From: Rapana venosa | Lineage: Eukaryota; Mollusca; Gastropoda; Neogastropoda; Muricidae | Direction: 5' to 3' | Assembly: GCA_028751875.1 (NCBI GenBank) | Contig: CM054165.1 | Location: 28,782,131 to 28,846,130 of the forward strand | DNA: 64,000 nucleotides | In this document: one piece after another, positions 29,801 through 44,574 of the stretch | Layout of the letters: each line of letters opens with the position of its first letter | Numbering within the stretch: position 1 is the stretch's first letter | Translations under genes and position numbers: made by a program | Notes under the pieces: model-generated | The model's database searches: none | The model's input: only the letters and a program-made list of their open reading frames with translations | Told to the model about the DNA's origin: nothing

Positions 29801-32800
29801 CATTATGTGAACATACCGTTTTATGACAACCATAACAATATGTCAACATAACGTTTTATAACAACCATAACATTATGTCAACATAACGTATTATAACACC
29901 CATAAAATAATGACAAAATAACGTTCCATAACAACCATAACATTATGTCAACATAACGTTTTAAAATAACATAACCTCATGTCAACATAACGTTTTATAA
30001 CAACCATAACATTATGTCAACATAACGTTTTATAACAACTATAACATAATGACAACATAACGTTTTATAAAAACCATAACATTATGTCAACATAACGTTT
30101 TATAACAACTATAACATTATGTCAACATAACGTTTTATAACAACCAAAACATTGTGTCGACAGAACGTTTCATAACAACCATAACATTATGTCAACATCA
30201 CGTTTCATAACAACTATAATAATATGACGACATAACGTTTGATAACAACCATAACATTATGACGACATAACGTTTTATAACAACCATAACATTATGAAGA
30301 CATAACGTTTTATAACAACCATAACATAATGTCGACATAACGTGTTATAACAATCATAATATTATGTCGACATACCGTATTATAACAACCATAACATTAT
30401 GTCAATATAAGGTTTCATAACAACCATAACATTATGTCAACATAACGTATTAAAACACTTTTAACATTATGTCAACATAACGTTTTATAACAATCATAAC
30501 ATTATGACAACATAACGTTTTATAAAAACCATAACAGTATGTCAAAATTAACGATCTATAACAACCATAACATTATGACAACATAACGTTTTTATAACAA
30601 CCATAACATTATAACAACATAACGTTTTATAACAACCATAACAGTATGTCAAAATAACATTTTATAACAACCATAACATAAAACAACAACAGAAGGTTTT
30701 ATAACAACCATAACATTATGCCAACATATAGCTTTATAACAACCATAACATGATGTCAAAATAACGATTTATAACAACCATACTATTATGTCGACATAAC
30801 GTTTCATAACAACCATAACATTATGTCAAGATATCTTATTATAACAACATAACATTATGTGAACATAACTTTTAATTATAACAATAACATTATGTCAACA
30901 TAACGTTTCATAACAACAATAACATTATGTCAACATAACGTTTCATATCAACTATAACATTATTACAACATAACGCTTTATAATAACCATAACATTATGA
31001 CAACATATCGTTTTAAAACAACCAGAACAATATGTCAACATAACTTTTTATAACAACATAGCGTTATCTGAACTTCACATTTTATTATAACAATTATACT
31101 ATGTCAACATAACGTTTTATAACAACCATTACATTATGTCATCATAACGTGTTATAACAACATAACCTCATGTCAACATAACTTGTTATAACAAACATAA
31201 CATTATGTCACCATAACGATTTATAACAACGATAACATTATGTCAACATATTGTGTTATAACAACATAACCTCATTTCAACATAGCATCTGATACCAGCC
31301 ATAAAATTATGTCGACATAACGTTTGACAACAAGCATAACATTATCAAGACATAACGTTTTATCATATCCAAAACATTATGTCGACATAACGTGTTATAA
31401 CAACCATAACAATATGTCGACATAACGTTTCATAACAACTATAACATTATGTCAACGTAACATGTTATAACAACTATAACATCATGTCAACATAACGTTT
31501 AATAACAACTAAAAAATTATGACAACATAACGTTTTATAACAACCATAACAATATGACAACAAAACTATTGATAACAACGATAACATTATGACGACATAA
31601 CGTTTCATAACAACCATAACATTATGTCAATATAACGTTTGATAACAACCATAAAAATATGTCAACATAACGTATTAAAACAATTATTACATTATGTCAA
31701 CATACCGTTTATAATAACATAACCTTATGTCAACATAACGTTTTAAAACAACAATAACATTTTGTCGACATAACGTTTCATAACAACCATAACATTATGT
31801 CAACATAACGTTTTATAACAACTATAACATTATGTCAACATAACGTTTTATAACAACTATAACATAATGACAACATAACGTTTTAAAAAAACCATAACAT
31901 TATGACAACATAACGCTTTATAACAACCATAAAAATATGCCAACATAACGTTTTATAACAACCGTAACATTATGTCGACAAAACCTTTCATAACATCCAT
32001 AACATTATGTCAATATAACGTTTCATAACAACTATAATAATATGACGACATAACGTTTTATAACAACATAACATTATGTCTACATAACTTTTTATTATAA
32101 CAATTACATTATGTCAACATTACGTTTTATAACAATCATAACATTATGTCAACATAACGATTTATAACAACCATAACATTATGTCAACATAACGTGTTTT
32201 AACAACATAACCTCATGTTAACATAACGTGTTATAACACCCATAACATTATGTCGACAAAACGTTTCACACGAATCATAACATTACGTCAATATAACGTT
32301 TCATAACAACTATAACATTATGTCAAAATACCGTTTTTATAACAACTATAACATTATAAAAACAAAACGTTTTATAACAACCATAACATTATGACAACAT
32401 AACGTTTTATAACAACCATAACATTATGTCAACATAACGTTTTATAACAACATAACTTAATGTCAACATAACGTTTTTTTAACAACCGTAACATTATAAC
32501 AACTTAACTTTTTATAACAACATAACATGTCATCATAACTTTTTTATTATAACAATTACAATATGTCAACATAACGTTTTATAACAACCATAACATTATG
32601 TCAACAAAACGATTTATAACAACCATAATATTATGTCAACATAACGTGCTTTAACAACATAACCTCATGTCAACATTACATTTCATAACAACAATAACAT
32701 TATGTCAACATAACGTTTCATATAAACCATAACATTATGACAACATAACGCTTTGTAACAACCATAAAATTATGTCAACATAACGTGTTATAACAACATA

Positions 32801-35800
32801 ACCTCATGTCAACATAACGTGTTATAACAACCATAACATTATGTCGACATAACGTTTCACAACAACCATAACATTATGTCAATATAACGTTTCATAACAA
32901 CCATAACATTATGTCAAGATAACGTTTTTTAACAACATAACATTATGTTTACATAACTTTTTATTAAAACCATAAAATTATGTCAACATAACGTTTTATA
33001 ACAACCATAACATTATGTCAACATTACGTTTTATAACAACAATAACATTATGACAACATAACATTTAATAACAACCATAACAGTACGTCAACATAACGAT
33101 TTATAACAACCATAAAATTATGTCAACATAACTTTTTATTATAACAATTACATTATGTCAACATAACGTTTCATATCAACCATAACATTTTGTCAACATA
33201 ACGTTTTATAACAACCATATCATTATGTCAACATACCATTTTATGACAACTATAACAATATGTCAACATAACGTTTTATAACAACCATAACATTATGTCA
33301 ACATAACGTATTATAACACCCATAAAATAATGACAAAATAACGTTCATAACAACCATAACATTATGTCAACATAACGTTTTAAAACAACATAACCTCATG
33401 TCAACATAACGTTTTATAACAACCATAACATTACGTCAACATAACGTTTTATAACAACCATAATGTTATGACAACATCACTATTGATAACAACCATAACA
33501 TTATGTCGACATAACGTGTTATAATAATCATAACATTATGTCGACATAACGTTTCATAACAACCATAACATAATGTCAATATAACGGATTAAAACAATTA
33601 AACAATATGTCAACATAACGTTTTATAAAAACCAAAACATTATGTCAACATAACGTGTTATAACAACATAACCTCATGTCAACATTACGTGTTATACCAA
33701 CCAAAACATTATGTCGACATAACTTTTTATTATAACAATTACATTATGTCAGCATAACGTATTATATCAACCAGAACATTAAGGCAACATAACGCTTTAT
33801 AACAACCATAACATAATGTCAACATAACGATTTATTACAACCATAACATTTCGTCAACCTAACGTGTTATAACAACACAACCCCATGTCAACATAACGTG
33901 TTATAACAACCATAACATTATAACGACATAACGTTTTATAACAACCATAAAATAATGTCAATATAACGTTTTATAACAACCATAACATGATGTCAACATC
34001 ACGTTTTGAAACAAACATAACATTTTGTCAACATAACGTTTTAAAACAACCATAACCTTATGTCAACATAACTTTTCATTTTAACTATAACATTATGTCA
34101 ACAAAACGTAATATAACACCCATAAAATGATGACAAAATATCGTTTTATAACAACCAAAACATTATGTCAACATCACGTTTTAAAACAACATAACCTCAT
34201 GTCAACATAACGTTTTATAACAACCATAACATTACGTCAACATAACGTTTTATAACAACTATAACATTATGTCAACATAACGTTTTATAACAACTAAAAC
34301 ATAATGACAAAAAAACGTTTTATAACAACCATAACATTATGTCAACATAACGTTTTATAACAACTATAACATTATGTCAACATAACGTTTTATAACAACC
34401 AAAACATTATGTCGACAGAACGTTTCATAACAACCATAACATTATGTCAACATCACGTTTCATAACAACTATAATAATATGACGACATAACGTTTGATAA
34501 CAACCATAACATTATGACGACATAACGTTTTATAACAACCATAACATTATGAAGACATAACGTTTTATAACAACCATAACATTATGTCGACATAACGTGT
34601 TAAAACAATCATGATATTATGTCGACATACCCTATTATAACAACCATAACATTATGTCAATATAAGGTTTCATAACAACCATAACATTATGTCAACATAA
34701 CGTATTAAAACACTTTTAACATTATGTCAACATAACGTTTTATAAAAACCATAACAGTATGTCAAAATTAACGATCTATAACAACCATAACATTATGTCA
34801 ACATAACGTTTTTATAACAACTATAACATTATGTCGCCATAACGTTTTATAACAACCATAACATTATAACAACATAACGTTTTATAACAACCATAACAGT
34901 ATGTCAAAATAACATTTTATAACAACCATAACATAAAACAACAACAGATAGTTTTATAACAACCATAACATTATGCCAACATATAGCTTTATAACAACCA
35001 TAACATGATGTCAAAATAACGATTTATAACAACCATAACATTATGTCAACATATCGTGTTATAACAACATAACCTCATGTCAACATAATGTGTTATAACA
35101 ACCATAACATTATGTCGACATAACGTTTCATAACAACCATAACGTTATGTCAACATAACGTTTTATTACAACCATAACATTATGTCAACATCACGTTTCA
35201 TAACAACCATAAGATTACGACACCATAATGTTTAATAACATCCAACATATTATGAAAACATAACATTTAATAACAACCATAACATTATGACAACATAACG
35301 TTTCATAACAACCATAACATTATGTCAATATAACGTATTAAAACAATTAAACATTATGTCAACATAACGTTTTATAACAACATAACCTCATGTCAACATT
35401 ACGTGTTATACCATCCATAATATTATGTCGACATAACTTTTTCTCATAACAATTTCATTATGTCAACATAACGTATTATAACAACCATAACATTAAGACA
35501 ACATAACAATTTATAACAACCATAACATTATGACAACATTACGCTTTATAAAAACCATAACATAAAGTCAACATACCGATTTGTTACAACCATAACATTT
35601 TGTCAACATAATGTGTTATAACAACACAACCCCATGTCAACATAACGTGTTATAACAACCATAACATTATAACGACATAACGTTTCATAACAACCATAAA
35701 ATAATGTCAATATAACGTTTTATAACAACCATAACATGATGTCAACATCACGTTTTGAAACAAACATAACATTTTGTCAACATAACGTTTTTTAAAACAA

Positions 35801-35905
35801 CCAAACCTTGTAACATAAAGTTTTCTTAAACTATAACATTATGTCAACAAAACGTATTATAAAACCAAAAAAAATGATGACAAAAAAAACGTTTTATAAC
35901 AACCC
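26841..35905 (+). repeat. 35-bp satellite array, plus orientation, block 4
   Basis: Same satellite, enriched in ATGTCGACATAACG, ATAACCTCATGTC and ATTATGACAACATAACG variants. It contains several kilobase-scale higher-order copies: 28749-29800 against 30776-31830, about 30130-30780 against 34380-35040, and 33896-34150 against 35646-35905. The array runs into an assembly gap at 35906. Confidence 0.97.
28749..31830 (+). repeat. Tandem higher-order repeat, period about 2027 bp
   Basis: The block from 28749 recurs from 30776 with rare landmarks in the same order: AAGATATCTTATTATAAC, GCATTATCTGAACTTCAC or GCGTTATCTGAACTTCAC, CATCTGATACCAGCC or TATCTGATACCAGCC (29257 and 31283), and TATCAAGACATAACG. 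The offset stays near 2027 bp, about 58 monomers, across the block. This indicates a recent unequal-exchange duplication or an assembly repeat. Confidence 0.88.
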
Positions 35906-36405
35906 NNNNNNNNNNNNNNNNNNNNNNNNNNNNNNNNNNNNNNNNNNNNNNNNNNNNNNNNNNNNNNNNNNNNNNNNNNNNNNNNNNNNNNNNNNNNNNN
36001 NNNNNNNNNNNNNNNNNNNNNNNNNNNNNNNNNNNNNNNNNNNNNNNNNNNNNNNNNNNNNNNNNNNNNNNNNNNNNNNNNNNNNNNNNNNNNNNNNNNN
36101 NNNNNNNNNNNNNNNNNNNNNNNNNNNNNNNNNNNNNNNNNNNNNNNNNNNNNNNNNNNNNNNNNNNNNNNNNNNNNNNNNNNNNNNNNNNNNNNNNNNN
36201 NNNNNNNNNNNNNNNNNNNNNNNNNNNNNNNNNNNNNNNNNNNNNNNNNNNNNNNNNNNNNNNNNNNNNNNNNNNNNNNNNNNNNNNNNNNNNNNNNNNN
36301 NNNNNNNNNNNNNNNNNNNNNNNNNNNNNNNNNNNNNNNNNNNNNNNNNNNNNNNNNNNNNNNNNNNNNNNNNNNNNNNNNNNNNNNNNNNNNNNNNNNN
36401 NNNNN
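35906..36405. other. Assembly gap of exactly 500 N
   Basis: 500 consecutive N, a typical scaffold placeholder. Satellite is in plus orientation on the left and minus on the right, so the join and the relative orientation of the two sides are not supported by sequence. Confidence 0.99.
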
Positions 36406-36535
<130 letters not shown>

Positions 36536-39500
36536 CAAAATGACATTATTATAACACGTTATGTTGACAATTGTTATTGTTGTTATAAAACGTTATGTCT
36601 TCATAATGTTATGGTTGTTATCAAACGTTATGTTGACATAATGTTCTTGTTGTTATAAAACGTTATGGTGACATAACGTTATGGTTGTTATAAAGCGTTA
36701 TGTTATCATAATGTTATTGTTGTTATAAAATTTTATGTTGTCATAATGTTATAGTTGTTATAAAACGCAATGTTTACATAATGTTATGGTTGTTATAAAA
36801 CGTTATGTTGACATAATGTTATGGTTATTATGAAACGATAGGGTGACAAAATGTTATGGTTGTTATAAAGCTTTATGTTGTCATAATGTATGGTTGTTAT
36901 AAAACGTTCTGTTGTCATAATGTTATAGTTGTTATAAAACGTTATGTTGTCATAATGTTATAGTTGTTAAAAGACGTTATGTTGACATAATGTTACAGTT
37001 ATAAAACGTTATGTTGACATAATGTTATGGTTGTTATAGATCGATATGTTGTCATTATGTTATGGTTGTTATAACACGTTATGTTGACATGAGGTTATGT
37101 TATTATAACACATTATGTTGACATAATGTTATGGTTGTTTTAAATCGTTTTGTTGACATAATGTTTTGTTTGTTATGAAGCGTTATGTTGTCATAGTGTT
37201 ATGGTTGTTAGAAAACGTTATGTTGTGATAATGTTATGGTTGTTAGAAAACGTTTTGTTGATAAAATATTATGGTTTTTACAAAACGTGATGTTGACATA
37301 ATGTTATGGTTGTTATAAAACGTTATTTTGACATAATGTTATGGTTGCTTTAAAACATTATATGTCGTCATAATGTTATGGTTTTAATCAAACGTTATGT
37401 TGTCATAATGTTAAAGGTTGTTATAAAACGTTTTTTTGACATGATATTATGGTTGTTTATAACCACCATAATGTTCATGTGTAAATGTTGTTATAACATG
37501 TTATCTTGTCATAAGTTATGGTTTTTATAAACCGTTATTTGTCACAATGTATGATGTTAATAAACCGTTATGATTGTCATATTTTTGTGGTTGTTAATAA
37601 AACGATATATTGGTAGAATGTTTGGTTGTTAGAAAACCTTATGTTACATATGTTATGGTTTTATAAAACGTTATGTGAAGAAATTTAATGTTGTTAAGAA
37701 ACGAATGTTGACGGAAATGTTATTTTTGTTTATGTTAACTTAGTGAGACATCATTATATGGTTTGTTATGAAACGTTTTGTTGACCTAATGTTAGTGTTT
37801 ATAAAACTTTATGTTGACAATGACTTAAGGTTGCTAGAACACGATATGTGGACATCATGTTATGCTTTGTCTACCACAACGTTATTGGTTGACATAATGT
37901 TAGGTTGTTATAAAACGTTATGTTGACATATGTTAGGTTGTTATAACAAGTATGATTACATGATGTTATGTTGTTTATAACACGTTATGTTGTCATAATG
38001 GTTTGAATGTTATTACCGTTATGTTGTCATTATGTTCTGGTTGTTATAAAACGTTATGTTGACATAGTGTTATGAGTGTTATAAAACGTTATGTTGACGT
38101 AATGTTATTGTTGTTATAAAACGTTATGTTGATCTATTTTTATGTTGTTATGAAAAGTTCTGTTCACAAAATGTTATCGTTGTTATGAAACGTTATGTTG
38201 ACATCATGTTATGGTTGTTATGAAACGTTTTGTTGACATGATGTTATGGTTGTTATAAAACGTTATGTTGCCATAATGTTAAGGTTGTTATAATACGTTT
38301 TGTTGACATAGTGTTATGGTTGTTAAAACACGTTATGTTGTAATGATGTTATGGTTGTTATAACACGTTATGTTGACATAATGTTCTGGTTGTTATAAAA
38401 CGTTATGTTGACATGATGTTATGGTTGTTATAATACGTTATGTTGACATGATGTTTTGGTTGTTATAACTCGTTATGTTGACATAATGTTATGTTGTTTT
38501 AAAACCTTATGTTGTCATAATGTTATGGTTGTTAAAAAACGTCATGTTGACATGATGTTACGATTGTTATAACACGTTATGTTGACATATTGTTATTGTT
38601 GTTATAAAACGTTATGTTGAAATAATGTTATGAATTATAAAACACTTTATATTGACATAATGTTGTGTTGTTATAACACGTTATGTTGACATGATGTTAT
38701 GGTTGTTATATCACGTTATGTTGGCATGATGTTATGGTTGTTATTACACGTTATGTTTACATGATGTTATGGTTGTTATGAAACGTTATATTGAAATAAT
38801 GTTACGGTTGTTATAAAACGTTATGTTAACATAATGTTATGTTGTTATAACACGTTATGTTGACATAATGTTATGTTGTTAGTACACGTTATGTTGATAT
38901 AATTTTTTGTTGTTATGAAACGTTATGTTGACATAATGTTATCGTTGTTATGAAACGTTATGCTGTCATAATTTTATGTTGTTATAAAACGATATGTTGA
39001 CATGATGTTATGGTTGTTATAAACCGTCTTGTTGTCATAATGTTATGAATGTTATAAACCGTCTTGTTGTCATAATGTTATGAATGTTATAAACCGTTTT
39101 GTTGTCATAATGTTATGGTTGTTATCAACTGTTATGTTGACATATTGTTATGGTTGTTATAACACGTTATGATGACATGATGTTATGACTGTTATAACAC
39201 GTTTTGTTGACATGATGTTATGGTTGTTATAGCACGTTATGTTGACATAATGTTATGGCTAATATGAAACGTTATCTTGACATAATTTTATTGTGTTATG
39301 AAACATTATATTGAAATAAATGTACCGGTTGTTAAAAAATTTCCCAAAAACAAATATTTGAGCATAATTATTGTTTGTTATATAGACGTTATGTTGACAT
39401 AATGTTATTTGTTATAAAACAACGTTATGTTGATATAATTTTATGTTGAATGAAACGTTATATTGACTAAAGTACGTTGTATGAAACGTTATGTTGCCAT

Positions 39501-40635
39501 AATGTTATGGTGTTAGAAATCGTTTGTGTTTCACATAATGTTATTGATTGTTATAAAACGTTTTGTTAACATAAGTTATGTTGTTATGAAACGTTTAATG
39601 TTGACATAAATTTATAGTTCTTGACTTATGAAAACGGCCAATGTGGACATTATTTATTGTTGTTATAAAACGTTTTGTTGACATAATGTTATGGTTGTTA
39701 TATAACTTATATGCACATTAGGATATGGTTGTTTATAAACGTAATTTGACATAATTAAGGTTGTTATAAACCGTTTATGTTGAATAATGTTATGGTTGTT
39801 TATTAAACGTTATGGGTGACATTAAATGGATGGTTGGTGATAAAACTTTATGTTGACATAATGTTTTAGTTAATAACGTTTTTGTTGACATAATTTTTGT
39901 TATGACACCTTTTGTCAAGAAATGTTATTTTTTAAATTTAAAAAAATTATGTTGACATAAGTTATGGTTTTTGAAATCCCTTTTTTGACTAATTTTTTCG
40001 GGTTTTTATAAATCGTTTTGTTAATTTAAGTTATTGTTGTTATAAAAAAGTTATTTGCATAATGTTTGGCTGTTATGAAACGTTTGCGGATAATGTTAGG
40101 TTTTTATTAAACGTTATTTGACATAATATTTTGGGTTTTTATAAAAAATTGGTCTACTGTTTTGTTGTTATAAAATTATGTGCTAATGTTAGGTTGTTTT
40201 TAAAAAACGTTTGTTGAATAATGTTTTGTTTTTTAAACCCTTATGTTGACATAATGTTTTGGTTTTTATAAAAATTATGTTGTCATAAAATTTTGTTGTT
40301 ATAAAACGTTATGTTGGAGTTAAAGGTTGTTTGCCGTTTGTTGACATCATGTTTGGGTTTTGATTACCGTTATGTTACATGATCTTAGGTTGTTATAAAA
40401 GTTTGTCGACATGATGTTAGGTTGTTATAACACGTTTTTTTTGCATGATGTTTGGTTGTTTTAACACATTATATTACAAAATGTTTTGTTTTTTTAAAAG
40501 TATGTTGTCATAAGGTATGGTTGTTTAACCGTTAAGTTATAAAGTTTGGGGTTTAAAAACGTTATGTTGAATGGGGTTTGGTTTTGTAAACACGTATTTG
40601 ACATTTTGTTATGGTTGTTATAACCGTTTTTTCAA
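36536..40635 (-). repeat. 35-bp satellite array, minus orientation, block 5
   Basis: Reverse-oriented satellite with many GACATGATGTTATGG and GTTATAACACG variants, the complement of the ATCATG/CGTGTTAT subtype typical of 4.6-14.5 kb. Quality falls progressively: from about 39300, and strongly from 39850, monomers lose single bases and short stretches. Confidence 0.95.
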
Positions 40636-43600
40636 AAACATTTTTCCATAAAATGTTATGCATCATTATGTCCAAACGTGTTTCCTTTTAACATATGCAA
40701 CAAACGTGTTTTCAAAATTTTAAAAATATGCCTAAAGTGTTTTTCAACCTTTTTTTGTACTCGTTTCATAAAAATCTTTTTCTGACATACGTTTCATCAG
40801 CCTTACATTTGAAAATAAAGGGGTTTTTTAAAAAAACCTAAAATTTTTTAAATCGTTTTATCCAAAAACTACAAAATTTTAAAGTTTATTACAACCAAAA
40901 CTTAGCAAAAAAACGTTTTTTTAAAAACCCTCTTTATGACAACAAACCCTGTTAAAGAAAATAACATACAATAAAAGGTTATAAAAAACCATAACTCAAG
41001 TCAATAAAGTGTTATAAAACCATAAAAATAATGTCAACTAACGTTTAATCCAACCATAACATCTGCAAATACGGTTATAACAACCATAACATTAGTCAAC
41101 AAAGTGTTTTTTAACAACATAACTTAGTCATTTAAACGTTTCATAACAAAAAACTTATTCAACTCGTTTTATAACAACCATCCTTAGTCAAAATAAGTTT
41201 TTTAACAGCCCTAAAAATTTTTCAGAAACTTTTTATACAACAAAAGATCATTCAATAAACGTTTTATAACAACCCTAACATCATGTCAAACAAACGGTTT
41301 TAGCAACCAAACTTTAGTCAATTTTTCGAAAAATAACAACCTAACATTATGTCAACAAAAATTTTTTTTTTATAACAACCAATTATTTTGCAAAAACGTT
41401 TTTTAAAAAACCATAACATATGCAACATGGGTTTTTTTCAGCCATAACTCATTAACAAACGTTTTTAACAATCAAATAGTATGTCACCATAACGGTTTTT
41501 AGAACCATAAATTTGTCAAAAACGTTTTATAACAACCAAAACATTTGTCAAATAACGTTTTTTTAAAACCCTAACTTTAGACAAATAAGGGTTTTAAAAG
41601 AAAAACTTTATGTAACATAACGTGTTAAAAAAACCATAACAAATGACAACAAAACGTGTTATAAGAACAAAACATTTTGTCAAACGCGTTTTTAAAAACC
41701 CTTACAAAGCAAATAACGGTTTAAGAAACAAACTTTGACAACATAACGTTTTAAACAAAAACATTTGTCAACTTAACGAGTTAAGCAACTAAACATGTCA
41801 ACATAACTGTTAAAACAATTTTAAAAAATATAAAACATAAGTTAAAACAACATAATATTATGTCAACAAACGTTTAAATAACATCCAAAAATACTCCCTT
41901 TAGTTTCATATTACCAAAATTATTCAACAAAAAGGTTTTATAAAACTATAACAAAAATTTCAACTAACGATTTTAACAAAAATAAATTATATCAATTTCG
42001 TTTTATAAAAACCCAAACATTAGAAAAATAATTTTTATAAAAAACCAAAAATTTATGACAAATAACGTTATTAAACATACATTTGTCAAAAAACTTTTAA
42101 CAACAAAACATAAGTCAACTTAACTTTTTTCAAAACCCATAACATCATGTAAACTAAGTGTTATAAAAACCCCAAACATTAGTCAAATAACTTTTTTAAA
42201 CAACCAAAGTTTATAACAGCAAAAAACTTAGTCAAAAAACGTTTTATACAGCCTAACATTATGTCCACAAAACTTTTTATAACAACTAAAACTTATGACA
42301 AAAACGTTTTATAACAAGCATAACTTTATGTAAAACATAAGGGTTTATAGCAACCAAAACTTTTAGTAAACAAAAAGTTTTATAAAAACCCATAACATTA
42401 TGACAACAAAAAGTGTTATCAAAACTAATTTTTGCAACATAAGTTTATAAACAATAAATCAATAAAACTTAAGTGTTAAAAAACCCATAAATAATTCAAC
42501 AAAGTGTTATCACAACCATAACACATGTAAACAAAGGTTTTAAAAGAAAACATCTAACATTATGACAAATAAATTTTTTATCAACCATAACATTATGTCT
42601 AGAAAAACGTGTTCAAAAACAAAAACAGTATTCAATAAACTTGTTATAAACCCTTTTTGTCAAATTCGTTTCGAAAAACTAAAAATTTTATTAAACATAA
42701 CGTTTTAAAAGAACAAAACTTAGTAAACAAACGTTTTGAACAACCATAAAATTTGACAACATCCCTTTTTTTTTAACAAAAACATTTTGTCAATTTTTAA
42801 GGTTATAAATAGTGTTTATCAACCATAACTTATATCAACAAAACGATTTATAACAACAAAAAACAAAATGTCTCAGACTTTTAAAACAACAAAACATATC
42901 TCGACAAAACGTTTCAAACGCCATAACATTATGTAAACAAAATGTTTTATAACAGCCAAAAATTATGTCAACAAACGTTTTTTTAACTATATTATTATGA
43001 CAACTAAGTTTAAAACAGCCATAACTTTAGTAAACAAAGGGTTTTATAGCAACCAAACTTATGTAAACAAAGGGTTTTTTAACGCATAACTCGTCAACCA
43101 AGTTTTTAAAAACCAAAACATGATGACAACATAACGTGTTATAAGAACAAAACTTATGTCAAGATAACATTTAAGTAACCCTAACATTATGTCAATAAAA
43201 CGTTTTATAAAAAGTAGAAATTTTTAAACCTAACATTATGTAAAATAAGGTTTATAAAAACCCATAAATTATGTCAATAAGTTTATAATAACCAAACAGA
43301 GACACATAATGTTATAGAATTCATTATGTCAACATAACGTGTTAAAAGAACCAAACTCAAGTAACATACGTGTTTAAAAACCCATAACTAATTCAACATA
43401 ACGTGTTATGACAACCAAAACATTTTCAACAAAAAGGGTTTATAACAACCAAAATCATGTCAAAAAACTTTTTTAACAATCATAACATTAAGAAAACAAA
43501 ACATTTATAACAAAAAACATTTTGAAATTTAAAACTTTGTTTAAAACCTTTACATCATGTAAAACAAAAAGGTTTAACAATCAAACATCATGTCAAAATA

Positions 43601-44060
43601 ACGTGTTTAAAAAATAAAATCAGAAAAAAAAACGGTTATAAAAACCATAACATTAGTCAAAAAAGGGGTTTAATAAAACCATAACTTAAATATAAAACAA
43701 AAACGTTATAACAATTTAAAACTTATGACAACATAAGTTTTATAAAAACCATAACATTTTGAAACTTTTCGGTTTTTAGGAACCAAAACATTTGTCAATC
43801 TAACGTTTAAAAAACCATCATTGTGAACAGAATTTTTGTAAAAAATAACATTGTCAACATAACGTTTTATAACAACCATAACTTATATAAAACAGAACGT
43901 TTTGAAACAACAATAACTTATGTCAGCAAAAATTTTTTAGAGAACCTAACAATTGGCAATTTGCGATCATAAAAACCATAACTTAGTCAAATAATTTTTT
44001 TAAACAACCAGATAATTTCAAAAAAAATTTTTAAAAAAAAACCATAACATTTGTCAAAAA
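40636..44060 (+). repeat. Degraded 35-bp satellite array, plus orientation, block 6a
   Basis: Orientation flips near 40640. Fragments such as CATAAC, GTCAAC, ACGTTTTATAAC and ACAACC are recognisable at the expected spacing. Most monomers, however, lack several bases, often where CATTATG becomes CTTAG or CTTATG, and homopolymer lengths vary. Changes are dominated by deletions, unlike the substitution-dominated variation of other blocks. A marker monomer (GTCAGCA, TTTTAGAGAACCT, GGCAAT) is at 43921-43975. Confidence 0.88.
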
Positions 44061-44574
44061 AAATAAAATAAAATAATAAATAACTTTTTTAGCGTAATCT
44101 TGCAAAGAAAAATAAAAGCCATGCATTCACCTAATCTACACAGTATGCAATAAATGATAAAAAATAAAAATTTAAAAAATAGATATTTACAGACAGGGGC
44201 AAGCAGACAAAATTATGAATAAAGTTTCGATAGTCAAATGTTTTTCAAAAACACACATAACTCGACGGCCGTATACTTTTGAGGGGGGATGAACATGGGG
44301 AGATTGAAAAAAGGGGGGGGGGGGAAGTCTTAGGTTTGAATAAATTGTCTTGAGGCTGGGTTTAAAGTGTCAAAACTAGGTTTTGGCGAAGGAGAGAGGA
44401 AGGGTTGTTCCAGTGGATGGACCAGAAATAGGAAAGAGCGGCGGCCCAAAGTGGATTTGGTTGAATCTAGGGATTCGTAACCAAGGTATCTTAGGCGAGG
44501 GAACGTGAAGGAGTGTACGGTTAAGACATTCACATGGAGGAGGTGCAGTTTTGTGGGACTAAATTTTAAAAAAG
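44061..44574. other. Non-satellite insert of about 510 bp in the degraded array
   Basis: The left part is A-rich, with AAATAAAATAAAATAATAAAT at 44059 onward. The middle has a G12 run (44313-44324) and the right part is mixed coding-like sequence. The phrasing around 44400-44560 (GTTGTTCCAGTGGATGG, AAAGAGCGGCGGCCCAAAG) reminds me of dispersed SINE or LINE 3'-tail families of invertebrates, from memory only. A 67-codon minus-strand frame (44330-44533) has no recognised domain. Satellite of the same orientation borders both sides, so this is probably an inserted retroelement fragment. Confidence 0.5.
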
